From: Calliopum simillimum
Taxonomy: Eukaryota > Arthropoda > Insecta > Diptera > Lauxaniidae
Assembly: GCA_951812925.1 (NCBI GenBank)
Contig: OX638372.1
Location: 52,822,028 to 52,886,027 of the forward strand
Reading direction: 5' to 3'
DNA: 64,000 nt
Below, one piece after another: positions 43,146 to 54,175 of this stretch. The position numbers were made by a program, and so were the translations under genes. How positions within the stretch are numbered: the stretch's first letter is position 1; every line of letters starts with the position of its first letter. The notes below the pieces were generated by a model that was not told the DNA's origin, ran no database searches, and saw only the letters and a list, made by a program, of their open reading frames with translations.

Positions 43146-44672
43146 AAAATTATAGTATCGAAAAAAATTTGTGTAGGAGATCATCCAAAAGTACTGCCGC
43201 GAAAATTTTATTAATCTTATTAAACAAAATATAGAAAAAACCTTGAAAAAAATTATGTCAGAGCACCAAAAACATCTAAACGTCGAAAAAATCTATAAAA
43301 GCACTGAATTGCTCTGATTGAAAAAAACAAATCGAAGAAAACGAATCGAACTACGAATACCTTATATTTTTTGACTAAAATCAAAGGTTTTGATTTTGAT
43401 AAACAACTTTTTAGTCCGACAAAAAGATGTTTATATAAAAAAAAACAACTACTAAATCGCCATAAAAATCAAAATATTTTTGAATATAGATCTAAGAATG
43501 TTAAACATAAATGTTTAAAACTGAAATAAACTTAATGAAAATTAAGGTCGACCTTCAAACTCTCAAATATTCTGATGAGAAACTACAAATATCGACTTTA
43601 ATGAATTCGGTATTTGAGATCTGGAACTTGTTGGGATGCGATGATTTATCATTTTTTTGTATGTTTTATTTGTGCAAATTTAGTGTGTGATTACCCACAT
43701 TATATAAAGAATAAAACACCAAATATAAGCAAAAATGCAAATTTATTTAAATGAAAAAATCTAAAAAAAAAAAAAAAATAAACAAAAAGAAAAAAACCCA
43801 AATAAATAGAAACCGGTACAAAGCGGCTCGTCGATTATTGCAACATTTGTATCTCTGTGATTAAAGCAAATATATGCGAATATGTGGTGTGTAAATAAAA
43901 AAAAAACATGAAATACTTAAGTTAAAATTAAAAATGTGTGCTAAAAGTAGAAACACAAAATTAAAAATAATCATTTAATTATTTCGCTCAAAATAAAAAG
44001 CAAAATGAAAAAAAAGAACAATTTCAGTAAACAAGAAATAAATCAAGTAAAATTTGCTAATCGGTACGTAATATTTGTGTTGATTTCATTTCAATAATCA
44101 ATTGCAATGACTTTTGTATTTGTGTTTCAATATCAGTTGGTCAGTCGATCAGACAATCCGTGTTTTAGTTAGTAACAGTTCTGTCTGTTACTTTCTTCAA
44201 CGATACGGAATTAAATAGTCGTTTAGTTAGTGTCTAGAAAGTTGTCATCGATTACATTTTTTTCAATGTACTATCCCAAGTATCTTTGTTTTTTGAAATA
44301 TCTGGTAAAAACTCATAAATTGAAATGAAATTAAAAAAAAAAAAAAAAAATTTGCAATAATTATACTCATTTTGTAAAATTATTTAAATTTTTAAATTTT
44401 GTAAAAAATATTGAGCTTTTTTAATTATTTTTTGGTTTTTTCTGAAAAACCACACTAAAGAAAAATTACTTAAACCGACAGCCGACGACAGTCAGACTTG
44501 ATGTGACAACAAAACGGCAAACGACAACAACAGACGACAAATGAAACACAAATTGGTTGCTATTGCGATTAATCAACAACGACAACTGATTTGAGTGTAA
44601 ATTAAGCGATGAACAAAAAGCGAACAGTGGAGCAACAATCATGCATACACGGAGAAAAAAAATAGTTCATAC
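43146..44672. other. Spacer, possibly host intronic
   Basis: A and T runs near 43760, 43900 and 44330. The block 44130-44260 (GTCAGTCGATCAGACAATCC, TTCTGTCTGTTACTTTCTTC) and 44470-44650 (CCGACAGCCGACGACAGTCA, GACAACAACAGACGACAAAT) are less AT-rich, have no repeat partner here and resemble leader or regulatory DNA. No exon boundaries convinced me. Confidence 0.3.
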
Positions 44673-45600
44673 TACAGGGTCCGGCACTAAAAGTGCAATC
44701 AATTAAAAAGGCCATAAATTCAATTTGGAATATTACTTTTATCTATTTCAAAGAACAGAGTGTGTGAAAATAATACCAAATTCAAAATCAATTTACTTTT
44801 GCTCGATATGAACACTTTTTGCCTTGACTACGGCCTTGAGACGGTCCAAAAACGAACCGCAAGCTGCCCGAATGTGACTTGCCGGTATTTTGGCCCACTC
44901 GCGGACAATGGCTGTTCTCAGCGCCTCAAGACTGGTGTATCTTTTAGTTCGGAGTTTGCTCTCCAAAATAGCTTAGAGAGAATAATCCATTAGATTCGCG
45001 TCTGGTGAATTTGGGAGCCATTGTGTGGTCGGGTTTTCAGCCATTCTTGGTTCACTCGAGCTTTGTGTGACGGTGCCGAGTCCTGTTGAAACGTCCATGG
45101 TCTGCCACCAAAATGTTTGACCGCACAAAGCAGCCTTCAGAATACTTTGCCGATAATATTTCGCATTTACCTTGACGCCAGGCTCGATGAAAATGATTGG
45201 AGAGCACCCATCTGTGGATGACTCAAATTCTTGTATGAACGGTTGGCCAAGTAAACCTTATCGGTTTGAGAGTTTACGAATTGCTCAAATGGAAAAATTT
45301 TCTCGTCAGAAAACACAATGTTTGGAAATTGACCAAGTGAAGCAACTCCTTCGCTCTCTGAAGTCTTACTTGTTGCTGCTTCGGTGTGAGATCATGTGCT
45401 TTTTGGATCTTGTAAGGCTTGACCTTGAGCTCATTTTTCAGTATGCGTCGGATGCTAAGGTTCGATATTTTTAGTTCTTTTGCCATTTGATTGGCACTTC
45501 ATCGGGGATTTCGCTCAAGTCACTTTTTTACTTTTTGAAACGTCTCACGTGACGTTGCAGTCTTTTGATGACCACCTTTATGACGTTTTGCGACGCTACG
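44673..45600 (-). pseudogene. maT-like (Tc1/mariner) transposase remnant, N-terminally truncated
   Basis: Reading the minus strand from 45600: VAKRHKGGHQKTATSRETFQ, then an open piece from 45486 starting MAKELKISNLSIRRILKNEL and KVKPYKIQKAHDLTPKQQQV, the HTH and linker of maT-type transposases. After a deletion/frameshift comes RPWTFQQDSAPSHKARVNQE (about 45060-45110), carrying a catalytic Asp, and, frameshifted, a C-terminal part ending near 44780. The left end GGGTCCGGCACTAAAAGTGC (44680) may be the 3' terminus. The 5' end is cut off by the mariner starting at 45603. Multiple frameshifts; inactive. Confidence 0.7.
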
Positions 45601-45602
45601 TA

Positions 45603-46543
45603 GGGTGCTATATATATTTCTGGCCTAGGCAACACTAAGTGTGTCCAGGTGCAATCTGACATTTCCATTAAAAAGTTTGACATTTTTTAGCATAAACGTA
45701 CTCAGAACGTTTTGACGTACGACCATTATTTGTGTTGTTTACAGTAACTTGAAAAAATCAATTTGGCAACTTTCGACGTGGATTATCACGACAAGAGTGC
45801 ATCGATGAACTTCAATCTTTGTATGGCGATAAAACATTATCCTATAGCACTGTGAACAACTGGTTTAATGAATTCAATCTTGGCCGACGCTCGCTCAAAG
45901 ACGAATTCCGTGAAGGTCGTCCAAAAATGGCCGTTGTGCCAGAGAACATTGATGCCGTGCGTGAACTGATAATGCAAGATCGTCATTTGACATACCGTAA
46001 GATAGAATCATCCTTTGGCCTTTTTCCCACCAGCATACATTTGATATTGCATGAACACCTGGCCGTAAAAAAGGTTTTTTCTCGGTGGATCCCGCACAAT
46101 TTGACAATCGCTCAAAAAAAGGCTCGTGTCGATTGGTGCAAAGAAATGTTGAAAAAATACAATCGCGGTGCTTCAAAAGGCGTTTATAAGATCGTCAAAT
46201 GTGACGAATCATGGATCTATGCGTATGAACCCAAAAAAAGTAGCAATCGACCGTGTGAGTCTTCGAAGACGAGCCAAATCCAACGAAAGTTGTTCGTGGA
46301 AGAAGCACTTCGAAGCAAATGATCTTCGGCAAAACTGGTCATGTGGCAACTGTTCCGCATGAGAAACGTAGGACGGTCAATTCTGAGTGGTACACGACAA
46401 TATGTTTGTCTGAAGTCTTCGGAGAAATTTGAAAAACGAACAAGAGAAGACGATTCATTGTTCACCATGACAATGCGAGCTCTCACACATCGGCTCAAAC
46501 CAGCGCCTTTTTGACCGGCCAAAACGTCGAATTGATGGGTCAT
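45603..46543 (+). pseudogene. mariner (DD34D), copy 2, 3'-truncated
   Basis: Starts GGGTGCTATATATATTTCTG after TA at 45601-45602; same family as 35503-36716. It has the longest open mariner frame in the window (45819-46322, 167 codons): YSTVNNWFNEFNLGRRSLKD, GRPKMAVVPENIDAVRELIM, RHLTYRKIESSFGLFPTSIH and TIAQKKARVDWCKEMLKKYN, with the first catalytic Asp in VKCDESWIYAYE (normal Gly-Asp is Cys-Asp). After a frameshift, HHDNASS-like and TGQNVELMGHH (about 46460-46543) follow, then the similarity stops abruptly, losing the third Asp and the right TIR. It inserted at a TA inside the maT-like element. Confidence 0.85.
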
Positions 46544-48272
46544 CATTCCACTTTTTAGCGTTCACTTTTGGCAAATGCTTTTGTTTGCTTGTAAACAACA
46601 CTCCTAACTGTCGTTTAGGAAATTTTTAGACAGCTGATGCCAGTGCGTAAGCTCGAAAATCCTATAATTTTTGTCATATGAACCACAATTCAAGAAAATC
46701 AGTTTCGAAAAAAAAAATACGTGTCTAGTCAAATCGAGTAAAGTTCCGTTGCAGGAAGCTTCCAAGAAAAGTTTTTTTCTAAAACTATAAGATTTTTCAG
46801 TAAAAGGATGAGAAAATGGAGAATTCGTCCTAATAAGTATCTACAAATACAAAAATCAATTCAAAACTGTTTCTTATTAAATCACTTAAAACATTTCGTA
46901 TGTGTAGGATACTTTTCTGCGGGTCATGAATCCTTAATCAGTTAAGAAAAAGAAAATAATTTCTACTGATAAAAAATATATGTTCCTTTGGATCTTTTTA
47001 TGTGAAACTTTCAAGTCCTAAATGTCTTGAAAACTAAAGCTAAGCTGTAAAAATGACTGATATCACTTAACTTAACGTACTCGAATTGTGTTTGCTACAC
47101 AGGACCTATCAATATCAGAAAAAAAATGTTTCCGATTCGTGAGCAGTGTAATTTTTTACCATGCAAATTTTCAAAAAATCAACACACTGTGCAACAACGT
47201 CTGCACAGAAATACCAAAAGGAAGAACAACAAACAACAGAAGCAAACAAATCAAATGCCAGACGTGTTTTTTTTTTTTTTTTTTTTTTTTCTTATACTTA
47301 ATATATAAAAATATTATACAAAAATAGTATATGGTGCAAAAAAACTAAAAAAAAGTAGGAAAAAATATGACAAAAAAAAAACCAATGAGTACTTAGTATT
47401 TTAATACAATAACAAAAAAAAAAAATATATATATTTAATATAATATTAACAACAACAATGATATTTGCTTAATTATTAATGTTACTGTTGGTGTTCTATT
47501 TAAATGAAATATTGTTATCAATAAATTGATGTTTTGTTGTTTTTTCGAACAATACTACGTGCCTTTTGCCGGTCAATCATTGAACTTTAATGATACTTGG
47601 TTACATTATTACTATTTGTATTTTTTATAAAAATAATTTCATTTAAAATTAATTTTCTGCATAGCAACAAGTTTTATTATAGAAAGAATATCAACGGAAC
47701 TTTTTTTAAATCTTACAATTATAATTTTAGTACCCACTGTCGTTAATAATTAGTTACTTAACTGTGTTAAAAGTTTTTATTTTACTATCAATATTTTAAT
47801 ATTATGCAACACAAAATCACATGTACTTAGTAGCATAGTAGAAGAAGTTTTCGCAATGATTCTAGCAGTCTTTCTCACATCTGTACTGTGATGTCACTTT
47901 TTTGTATTCTGAACTTTTTTGCTTTGTTTAAACCCCAAACCAAAAATTCATTGCATGCTTTTAGGTCTAATTTATTTGAGGTGATAACAAAACAAAGCAG
48001 CATTTGTGTCTACAGCTCAAAAACAAATTCACACCAGGAGTCATCTGCACAAAATGCCTTGTTGGAGTTTTAAGACATTTCGTTTAAAGATATGTTGATA
48101 TGCATACTCGCTTTGTATTTATCGAATGTTTCATTTCAGTGTAGCGTCTTAATATCACGACAGTACTTGGATAAAAAGAAAGAAAAACAAACACTGCACA
48201 AAACTGTCTTTTTTGATTTGCTACAGTTCAGTTCAGTGCATACACTGTAGTAAGTAGTAGCGTACACTACAT
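46544..48272. other. Spacer, simple-sequence-rich
   Basis: T run at 47266-47290, A-rich DNA 47330-47440, AT-rich elsewhere. A 61-codon frame at 47888 and 79-codon frame at 47088 show no motifs. No repeat partner noted. Confidence 0.3.
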
Positions 48273-49267
48273 ATATGAAGCACTCAATGCCAAGTGTACC
48301 AGCTCAAAATTTTTTTTTTCTCCGATTTCGCTCAAATTTGGCAATATGATAGATCCGGTGTGCAAAAACAACAATCCTGGAAGATTTGGTCCAAGTACCA
48401 TTTGTTGTTAAAATGCAGGGTGTTGAAGTTGGCGTTTTTAGTCATTTTCATTGAAAGAGTGTTTTTTCAAAAATTTATAGCTTACACTAAAGTTTATAAA
48501 TTGATAAATCTAAGTTACTGATCCCATTCATTTTGAAGTGTTCTTTTTATAAAAAAATATTTCTTGGTGAAAAAAATTTTTTTCACCAAAATTTTTTACA
48601 CTGAAAAATACTTTTGAATTTTTTTTAAAAAAAACCCCCTTCGATTTTTTTTAAAAGTACTTTAAATTAAAGCATAATTTATAAACTTTTAAATGATGTA
48701 TTACTCAAGATGGGACTCGGGCGCTACATGGGAGTTTTTGACTTTTGAACGCCCGCGGTCAAAAATCTTGTTTTACTCAATAGGAAAGCATCTTTACGAA
48801 AAAAATGTACTAAGCATAAAATGCTTAGAATCATCAAGGAAATAAGTGTGAAATTTTTTGGGAATTTTTTGGAAAGTTAAAAAAAACTTTTTTTTCTTCG
48901 AGTAATTTTATGAAAAAATTTAAAAAAAAAAAAATTCAAAAATTATTCAAAAAAAAGTTTTTAAAAAAAATCCAAAAAAAATCTCACGTATTGCTTGGAC
49001 TTGGGGATTTTTTTAAAAAAAATTCAAAAGTATTTTTCAGTGTAAAAAATTTTAGTGTAAGCTATAAATTTTTGAAAAAACACCCTTTTCATGAAATTGA
49101 CTAAAAACGCCAACTTCAACACCCTGCATTTAAACAACAAATGGTACTTGGACCAAATCCTCCCGGATTGTTGTTCTTGCACACCGGATCTACCATTTTG
49201 CCCAATTTGAGCGAAATCGGAGAAAAAAAAATTTTGAGCTGGTACACTTGGCATGGAGTGCTTCATA
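48273..49267. mobile_element. Foldback element, copy 2
   Basis: Left ATATGAAGCACTCAATGCCA then AGTGTACCAGCTC; right GAGCTGGTACACT then TGGCATGGAGTGCTTCATAC. The left arm (to about 48950) follows the left arm of copy 1 closely, while the right arm is shortened to about 270 bp, so this copy has an asymmetric deletion. The centre is rich in A and T runs. Confidence 0.85.
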
Positions 49268-50556
49268 CGCATAGTGACATAAGTAGTTTTTCGCACTGTC
49301 TTGTGCCTCTTTTTTGTTACATTCTCTCTCTCTCTCTCTGTATGAAAGCTACTACAATCCTAGGTTACCAATGCGCTGCAATTTGCAAGTGTTTCCATAT
49401 CATACATTTTACTACAGTCTTTCTACTCACATGATTTACACTGACCTAAAGTATTTCTTTGAATGAAATGCAATACACTCAAGTACTTATATGTTAGAAT
49501 CAGTTTTTTTTTTTATACATTGATAAGACAAAACAGTGTTCTCCAAAGGAAATCAGTGTACACTGAAGATTTGAATCTGGAAATTTTTGGATCGAATACA
49601 TCAGTTTAGAAAATTTTTAAAAATGTATAGGAAAATTTTAATTTTTTGGTTAATGCACCCTCATACAAATTAAATTAAATGTAAGTATATTAAGTAAGAC
49701 CTAGTGAAGTAATTAATGAAAGAAAATAAACATCGGTTCCCTTGTGAATTTGTTATGAAATCAGTTTTCAACACCAACCAGCAGTGGCAGTACATCTGAT
49801 ATCTCATTAAAATTTTTATGACCGCACATTACACAATGCTCCTGCTAATAGAGACGACAGCTTAAAACACGTACTATTTTAGATATAAAGTGCGGAATTC
49901 TCTGTAATGCGTCAAAGAATTTGTGCAAAAATTTCCATTATTAGCAAAAGCGTCCAACATCAAGGGACATGAATGACAAAATTATGGGCGTGATTAGCAT
50001 ACAACACATCAAAAATTTCTACCAAAATTTGATTTAGGTGTATATTTGGCGAGCTTAAAATAAAAACTTAGGTGAAAAACACTGCGCCAAAGGATTAACG
50101 TTGAATCAAAATTTGTTCAAATAAACATCATCATTTGAGTAGTAGGTATTTAGATTTATTTTTGTTTTAATATTTTTAATGAATTTATGTGATGGTATTG
50201 AAGTCGATAGCTATTGGAGTAGTCCTTACGGGGCTTGACAGTCGACACAAAGATTAAATTATGAAGCTGGTGGCAATTTCGGTATGTGAGTAAATTGTTA
50301 TTGATACTTCCATGTTACGTTGTTGCCATCCTTGTGATTAAGAAAAAAAAAGATGGTTATCGGGCTGATTTTTTTAAATCGAATTTTAATGATGTAAAAA
50401 AAAAAATGCTAAAATATGTCAAAGCAATCGAATCTGCCGTTAAAGTCAATCCTAACAAAAAATACTTTCGAGACGGCAGACGTCCAGAACGCTGTTTTTT
50501 GTATTTAAAAAAAAGCTATACATGCCATTTAATCGTCATTATTATTCAGTCTGTTC
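49268..50556. other. Spacer
   Basis: (TC)n at 49324-49341. A 104-codon frame at 50286-50600 has no recognisable domain and overlaps the hairpin downstream. No gene supported. Confidence 0.3.
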
Positions 50557-50645
50557 GTTTACTCCAAGTTTTTACCCGAAAATCTCTCGTTTACTCATAA
50601 AACGTAAATAAGCGGGAGCTCTTTGGGTAAAAACTTGGAGTAAAC
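50557..50645. mobile_element. 89-bp hairpin (small MITE or foldback end)
   Basis: GTTTACTCCAAGTTTTTACC on the left is the exact complement of GGTAAAAACTTGGAGTAAAC on the right, with further partial pairing inside around GGGAGCTC. No coding capacity. Confidence 0.7.
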
Positions 50646-51384
50646 AAAAGCCTGATTGATTCCATAGGGTCTCTTAAATGATAATAACAAGATAACAGAC
50701 TTTAAGGCTTCTGAATAGATATCCTAATTCATACTCTTGTCCGAATTTCCATACTAAAAAGCGTCTGTCTTTCAAAAATGAGAACGCAAAGCATCTGCCT
50801 CTCATATTTTTATGCTCAGGGCATTCGAGAGAACTATTATCTTGACTTAATATGAGTCGCTCAGAAGCCAATGAGGTTAAGTGCAAAAAACATAAATTGG
50901 GAAAATTTGTATATATATACAAATATATTTAATTATACCTTTTTTAAAATTCTTCTGATATTATATTAAAAAATATTCAGAAGCTTTCAGAAAAAGAGCC
51001 TTTTGACCTAGAAAAAATTAAGAATTGACTAAATCCTTTGATAAACAAGAAGAATATTACTTATTCTACTAAAATTGGCAAAAAATTAGAAAATATCCGA
51101 AAATGGACTTAACTGCTTCTGCGCGATTCATAAAGAGATTTTTTTTACATTTTTTTTCAAAATTTTTTGCAGCAATATCGGACTGATAAAAAAAGGTTTT
51201 AGTACTCCTTGCGATGTAATCTTCACAAAAAACTTAGTCTGCGTGATGATGAAATCAAATAATTTTTTTATGAAAACTGTGAAGAAATTAATAACTCAAA
51301 AACGTAGCACGAAAAATGTCTGCCGCTTGACGTTACCACTTTTCTTAAGCTTACCCAATTTTTTAAAATAGGTGGCAGACACGA
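50646..51384. other. Spacer
   Basis: Nothing recognised; AT-rich. Confidence 0.25.
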
Positions 51385-51570
51385 TGTTATTACATACCAC
51401 ACCATTTTTTTTTTTCATATTTGAAAAGCCGCCATTTTAAAAGTCAGCAAGAAATAATTGGCAGACATGACTTATATTGATTGACATACTCTAACCTTCA
51501 CAATTATCATCTTCTGCCAAACAATGTTATCACATAATTTTTTCTGTCGCCAGCTCCCTAACCATTAAGT
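51385..51570 (+). repeat. Dispersed repeat family D, copy 2
   Basis: Direct relative of 12348-12535; shares AATAATTGGCAGACATG, TTGATTGACA, TTCACAAT and TTATCACATAATTTTTTCTG. Confidence 0.75.
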
Positions 51571-52093
51571 TTTCAATGAAATAAAGCGATATTTTTTTAA
51601 TTCATTCAGCGACGTTTTTAAAATCAAGTCTTTTGGTCATCGCAAATAATTGAGAACAACTATAGAACCGTCCAGTAATTTTCCTTAAACTTTTGTTCTC
51701 ACAAATTTCACTTGATTCAAATAGAAATAGTTCAAAATATAATCGAATTTCATTCACGTGAATAAATTAAATTCACAAAAGTTAAAATGCTTAAGAATTT
51801 TTTGTCACCTTGTGGGAGGGGGGGTTATTTTTGTTTCTTATCTTTACACGTCAAACAAACCATAAATTATTTAAACAACAACAACAACTAAAGTAACAAA
51901 AACAAAATTGTTTGGCATATAAATTTACTATCACGCACTGTGTCATGATTACTTTAATTTACGTTCTCTCTCCCTCTCCCACTCTCTCCAAATAATAGTT
52001 TTAGCTTTTATTCTCACCATAAACTCATGCCATTGCATGCTCTACCACCAACTGTTGTGTTAAGTTTTTGTTCGCCACCCCCACTACCATCAG
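51571..52093. other. Spacer with CTCTCTCC (GAGA-type) tract
   Basis: The (CT)n-rich tract at 51965-51987 resembles GAGA-factor binding tracts. 52030-52093 leads into the candidate exon and ends in ACTACCATCAG. Confidence 0.35.
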
Positions 52094-52208
52094 CCAAAAT
52101 AAAACACAACACCAACACCAACAGCAGCAGTCAGCCCCGCCGTCGTCATCATCATCAATTACCGAACAGCAAAAGAGTAACAACAAACAGACCATAGCTT
52201 TCACCGAG
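52094..52208 (+). CDS. Candidate coding exon, Gln/Ser-rich
   Basis: Acceptor-like CCCACTACCATCAG ends at 52093 and a weak donor GAG|GTGTCA starts at 52209. The 115 nt between encode, when the TG of the 27954-27975 exon is completed by the first C, CQNKTQHQHQQQQSAPPSSS and then SSITEQQKSNNKQTIAFTE, with no stop. Total coding length of the two exons is then 45 codons exactly. Gln, Ser and Asn runs are typical of unstructured parts of fly regulatory proteins. The frame match has a one-in-three chance of being accidental, and the donor is poor. The open frame would otherwise run on to 52280. Confidence 0.3.
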
Positions 52209-52802
52209 GTGTCATTGCCAAGGCCAATAAGCTTTTTTTTTTTTGTATTGTCGATTGTTGTTGTGAATGTTTTTCTGTAGAGTTGCCTAATGTTGTGTAG
52301 TGTAATTCAAACGTTTAGTTGTATTTGTTTGTTGTTGTTTATTTCAACTCACACTTCAGCCAACTATTTGTTGTTGAAATATTGCTCACAACTTTGTACT
52401 TACGCTCTCTCTCTCGATTTTGCAACCATTTCATGTTGCTTTCTCTCAAACTCAACGTGTATACTTCTTGATGTCATCGTTTTCTTCAAAAATTTCCCAA
52501 ATTTTTGAGTTCCGCCCTCAAACCGGCTACTATTATCTCTTTTCGAGAGTTCAAAAGATTGTTCCAGAACAAGAGATTTCATTTGTATAAAAAGGTTGAA
52601 CGTGAAACAAAAAGCTAAATTTCATCTCCCGTAAAACTATCCTTTTCTATAAATTTTAGTTTTTCTTACCACTACGCTATAGGTGTTGAAAAAAAGCATC
52701 TTAAAATATGGATGTAAAACCTCTAAAAGTTTTATTTTACAAAAATAAAACTCTCACCTTTAACAATACAGTTTAAAAGTTGATTAATTTAAGCAAAAAT
52801 TA
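52209..52802. other. Spacer after candidate exon
   Basis: T run at 52232-52241, GTTGTTG tract at 52330, CTCTCTCTCTCG at 52406. Less AT-rich than average up to 52500, so possibly host sequence. No further exon identified. Confidence 0.3.
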
Positions 52803-53335
52803 CACTGTACAACAGCAAAAAAACCCCTGGGGGCTTGACGACGGTTTTTTACTAATTTCAAGGGAGCTTAAATCGAATATGAAGTTAGTTTTTCGGGTCA
52901 ACCTAGCTTTTCGCACAACAGGGGCAAAGGTCAAGCCCTACCCCCATTGTTAATTAAGTCAATATTTTCCCATTTAGAAAGGACTAGAGAGGGTTTACAT
53001 GTATGTATGACCAACCCCCATTACTTTTCAAAGAGAAAAGTTTATTCCCTTGGGAACTAACACCTCCTTAAGGGGGCTTCCATACGTATTGAAACCACAT
53101 TCACACCATATATTTTATGGCGCTCCTATTGGTTTCTAAGGAAAATTTAGTGAATCAGACAAGGGGGTTTTGTGCCACCCGTACAAAAAACTACAAAGTA
53201 GGCAACACGCCTTTAATACTAACTATATCGAAGTCATATATATTATTATATTCTAAGGATAATTTTCCGCCAGGCTTATATTGTAAAAAATTGGGGATCT
53301 AATGACGGGGCGTTGTACCCCGTATACAAAAAACA
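52803..53335. mobile_element. Left arm of a long-TIR element split by a Jockey insertion
   Basis: Complementary to 58185-58575 read backwards: CTGGGGGCTTGACGAC/CTGGGGGCTTAACGAC, GTCAATATTTTCCC/ATCAATATTTCCCC, GGACTAGAGAGGGTT/GGACCGGAGAGGGTT, CACCATATATTTTATGGCGC/CACCATATGTTATTTGGTGC and GTACAAAAAACTAC/ATACAAAACTCCAC. Inner sequence to about 53740 contains a further GATGTAACGCCCCC block that also recurs, directly oriented, at 58045. Confidence 0.7.
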
Positions 53336-53737
53336 CTTAAAACACTATATCTCTGATCTTCTGACCCCTCCTTAGAGGTCCATACAAACTATATGATTGT
53401 TTTATTTGAAAATTAATTTGTTTTTATTGAATGAAATAAAATATGTCGTGTACTCCAATTCCGTAATTAAGTTTTTCATAATAAAATCAAATCTAAGTAA
53501 TCTGGATTTTTCATGGCAAAAGTTTGCCTAGAAAAAGTAGAAATCATCTTAAATTAAATCCAAAATATACTTAGTCTATGCAGAAATAAACTTGATTATT
53601 TCCGAAACATACTTTGTGCAGATGATGTAACGCCCCCTGGTCCAATCCCCCATTTTTAGAGTTTTTGATAGATACACATTATGTACATCCATGCATCAAG
53701 TTTCGAAATGATGCCTGCCGTAGTTGCGGAGACATAG
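53336..53737. other. Interior of the split TIR element
   Basis: Bears GATGATGTAACGCCCCCTGG (53622) which recurs as GAGATGTAACGCCC at 58045 beyond the Jockey tail. No gene. Confidence 0.4.
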
Positions 53738-54175
53738 CCTGTAACTGGTCAAATTACTGTTAGTCGTTCTAGGTCCTCAACGTTAAATGCGGTTGCTCCT
53801 GGGGCTCTTCCTAAAAAACTGGTAGCTTTGCCATCAATCAAATCTATTTTTATCTCTCGATTAGCAGCGGATACTACTGAGGTAGATGTTTTGCATCATA
53901 TAAACACCAATTTGAAACTGCCTAATATAAAAGTTAAAGTCTCTAAATTTAACTTTTCTTATGAAAGAGTCACTTCCTCGTTTCGCTTAACTTTGCCTCC
54001 CTATGTATTTGAGAAGTTGATTGATCCCTTGTTTTGGCCCAAAAATGTGGTAGTTCATGAGTTCGTTCCTCGGCATAAGTCAAATCGTCAAAGTGTTAGC
54101 TCAAAAAGTCTTACTTTGCCTTATAATACTCAAAATACTTCTCTGCCTTCTCAAGATTCTGCTTCAAAAAACTAA
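53738..54175 (+). pseudogene. Jockey-type ORF1, 3' part
   Basis: Open from just after a TAG at about 53734-53736 to TAA at 54173-54175. The product includes ALPSIKSIFISRLAADTTEV and DVLHHINTNLKLPNIKVKVS, with KFNFSYERVTSSFRLTLPPY and the WPKNVVVHEFVPRH segment: the small RNA-binding-like fold seen at the C-terminal side of many insect LINE ORF1 proteins. No zinc knuckle is present in this piece and no plausible ATG is close to the start, so the 5' end of the retrotransposon is missing (normal for LINEs, which truncate at the 5' end). The stop is directly adjacent to the ORF2 frame, as in Jockey-family elements. Confidence 0.7.

Noticed and set aside
50286..50600. 104-codon frame as a small host gene
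   Set aside because: Lys/Ile/Val composition typical of AT-rich DNA, no motif, starts with a non-ATG codon and overlaps a hairpin element.
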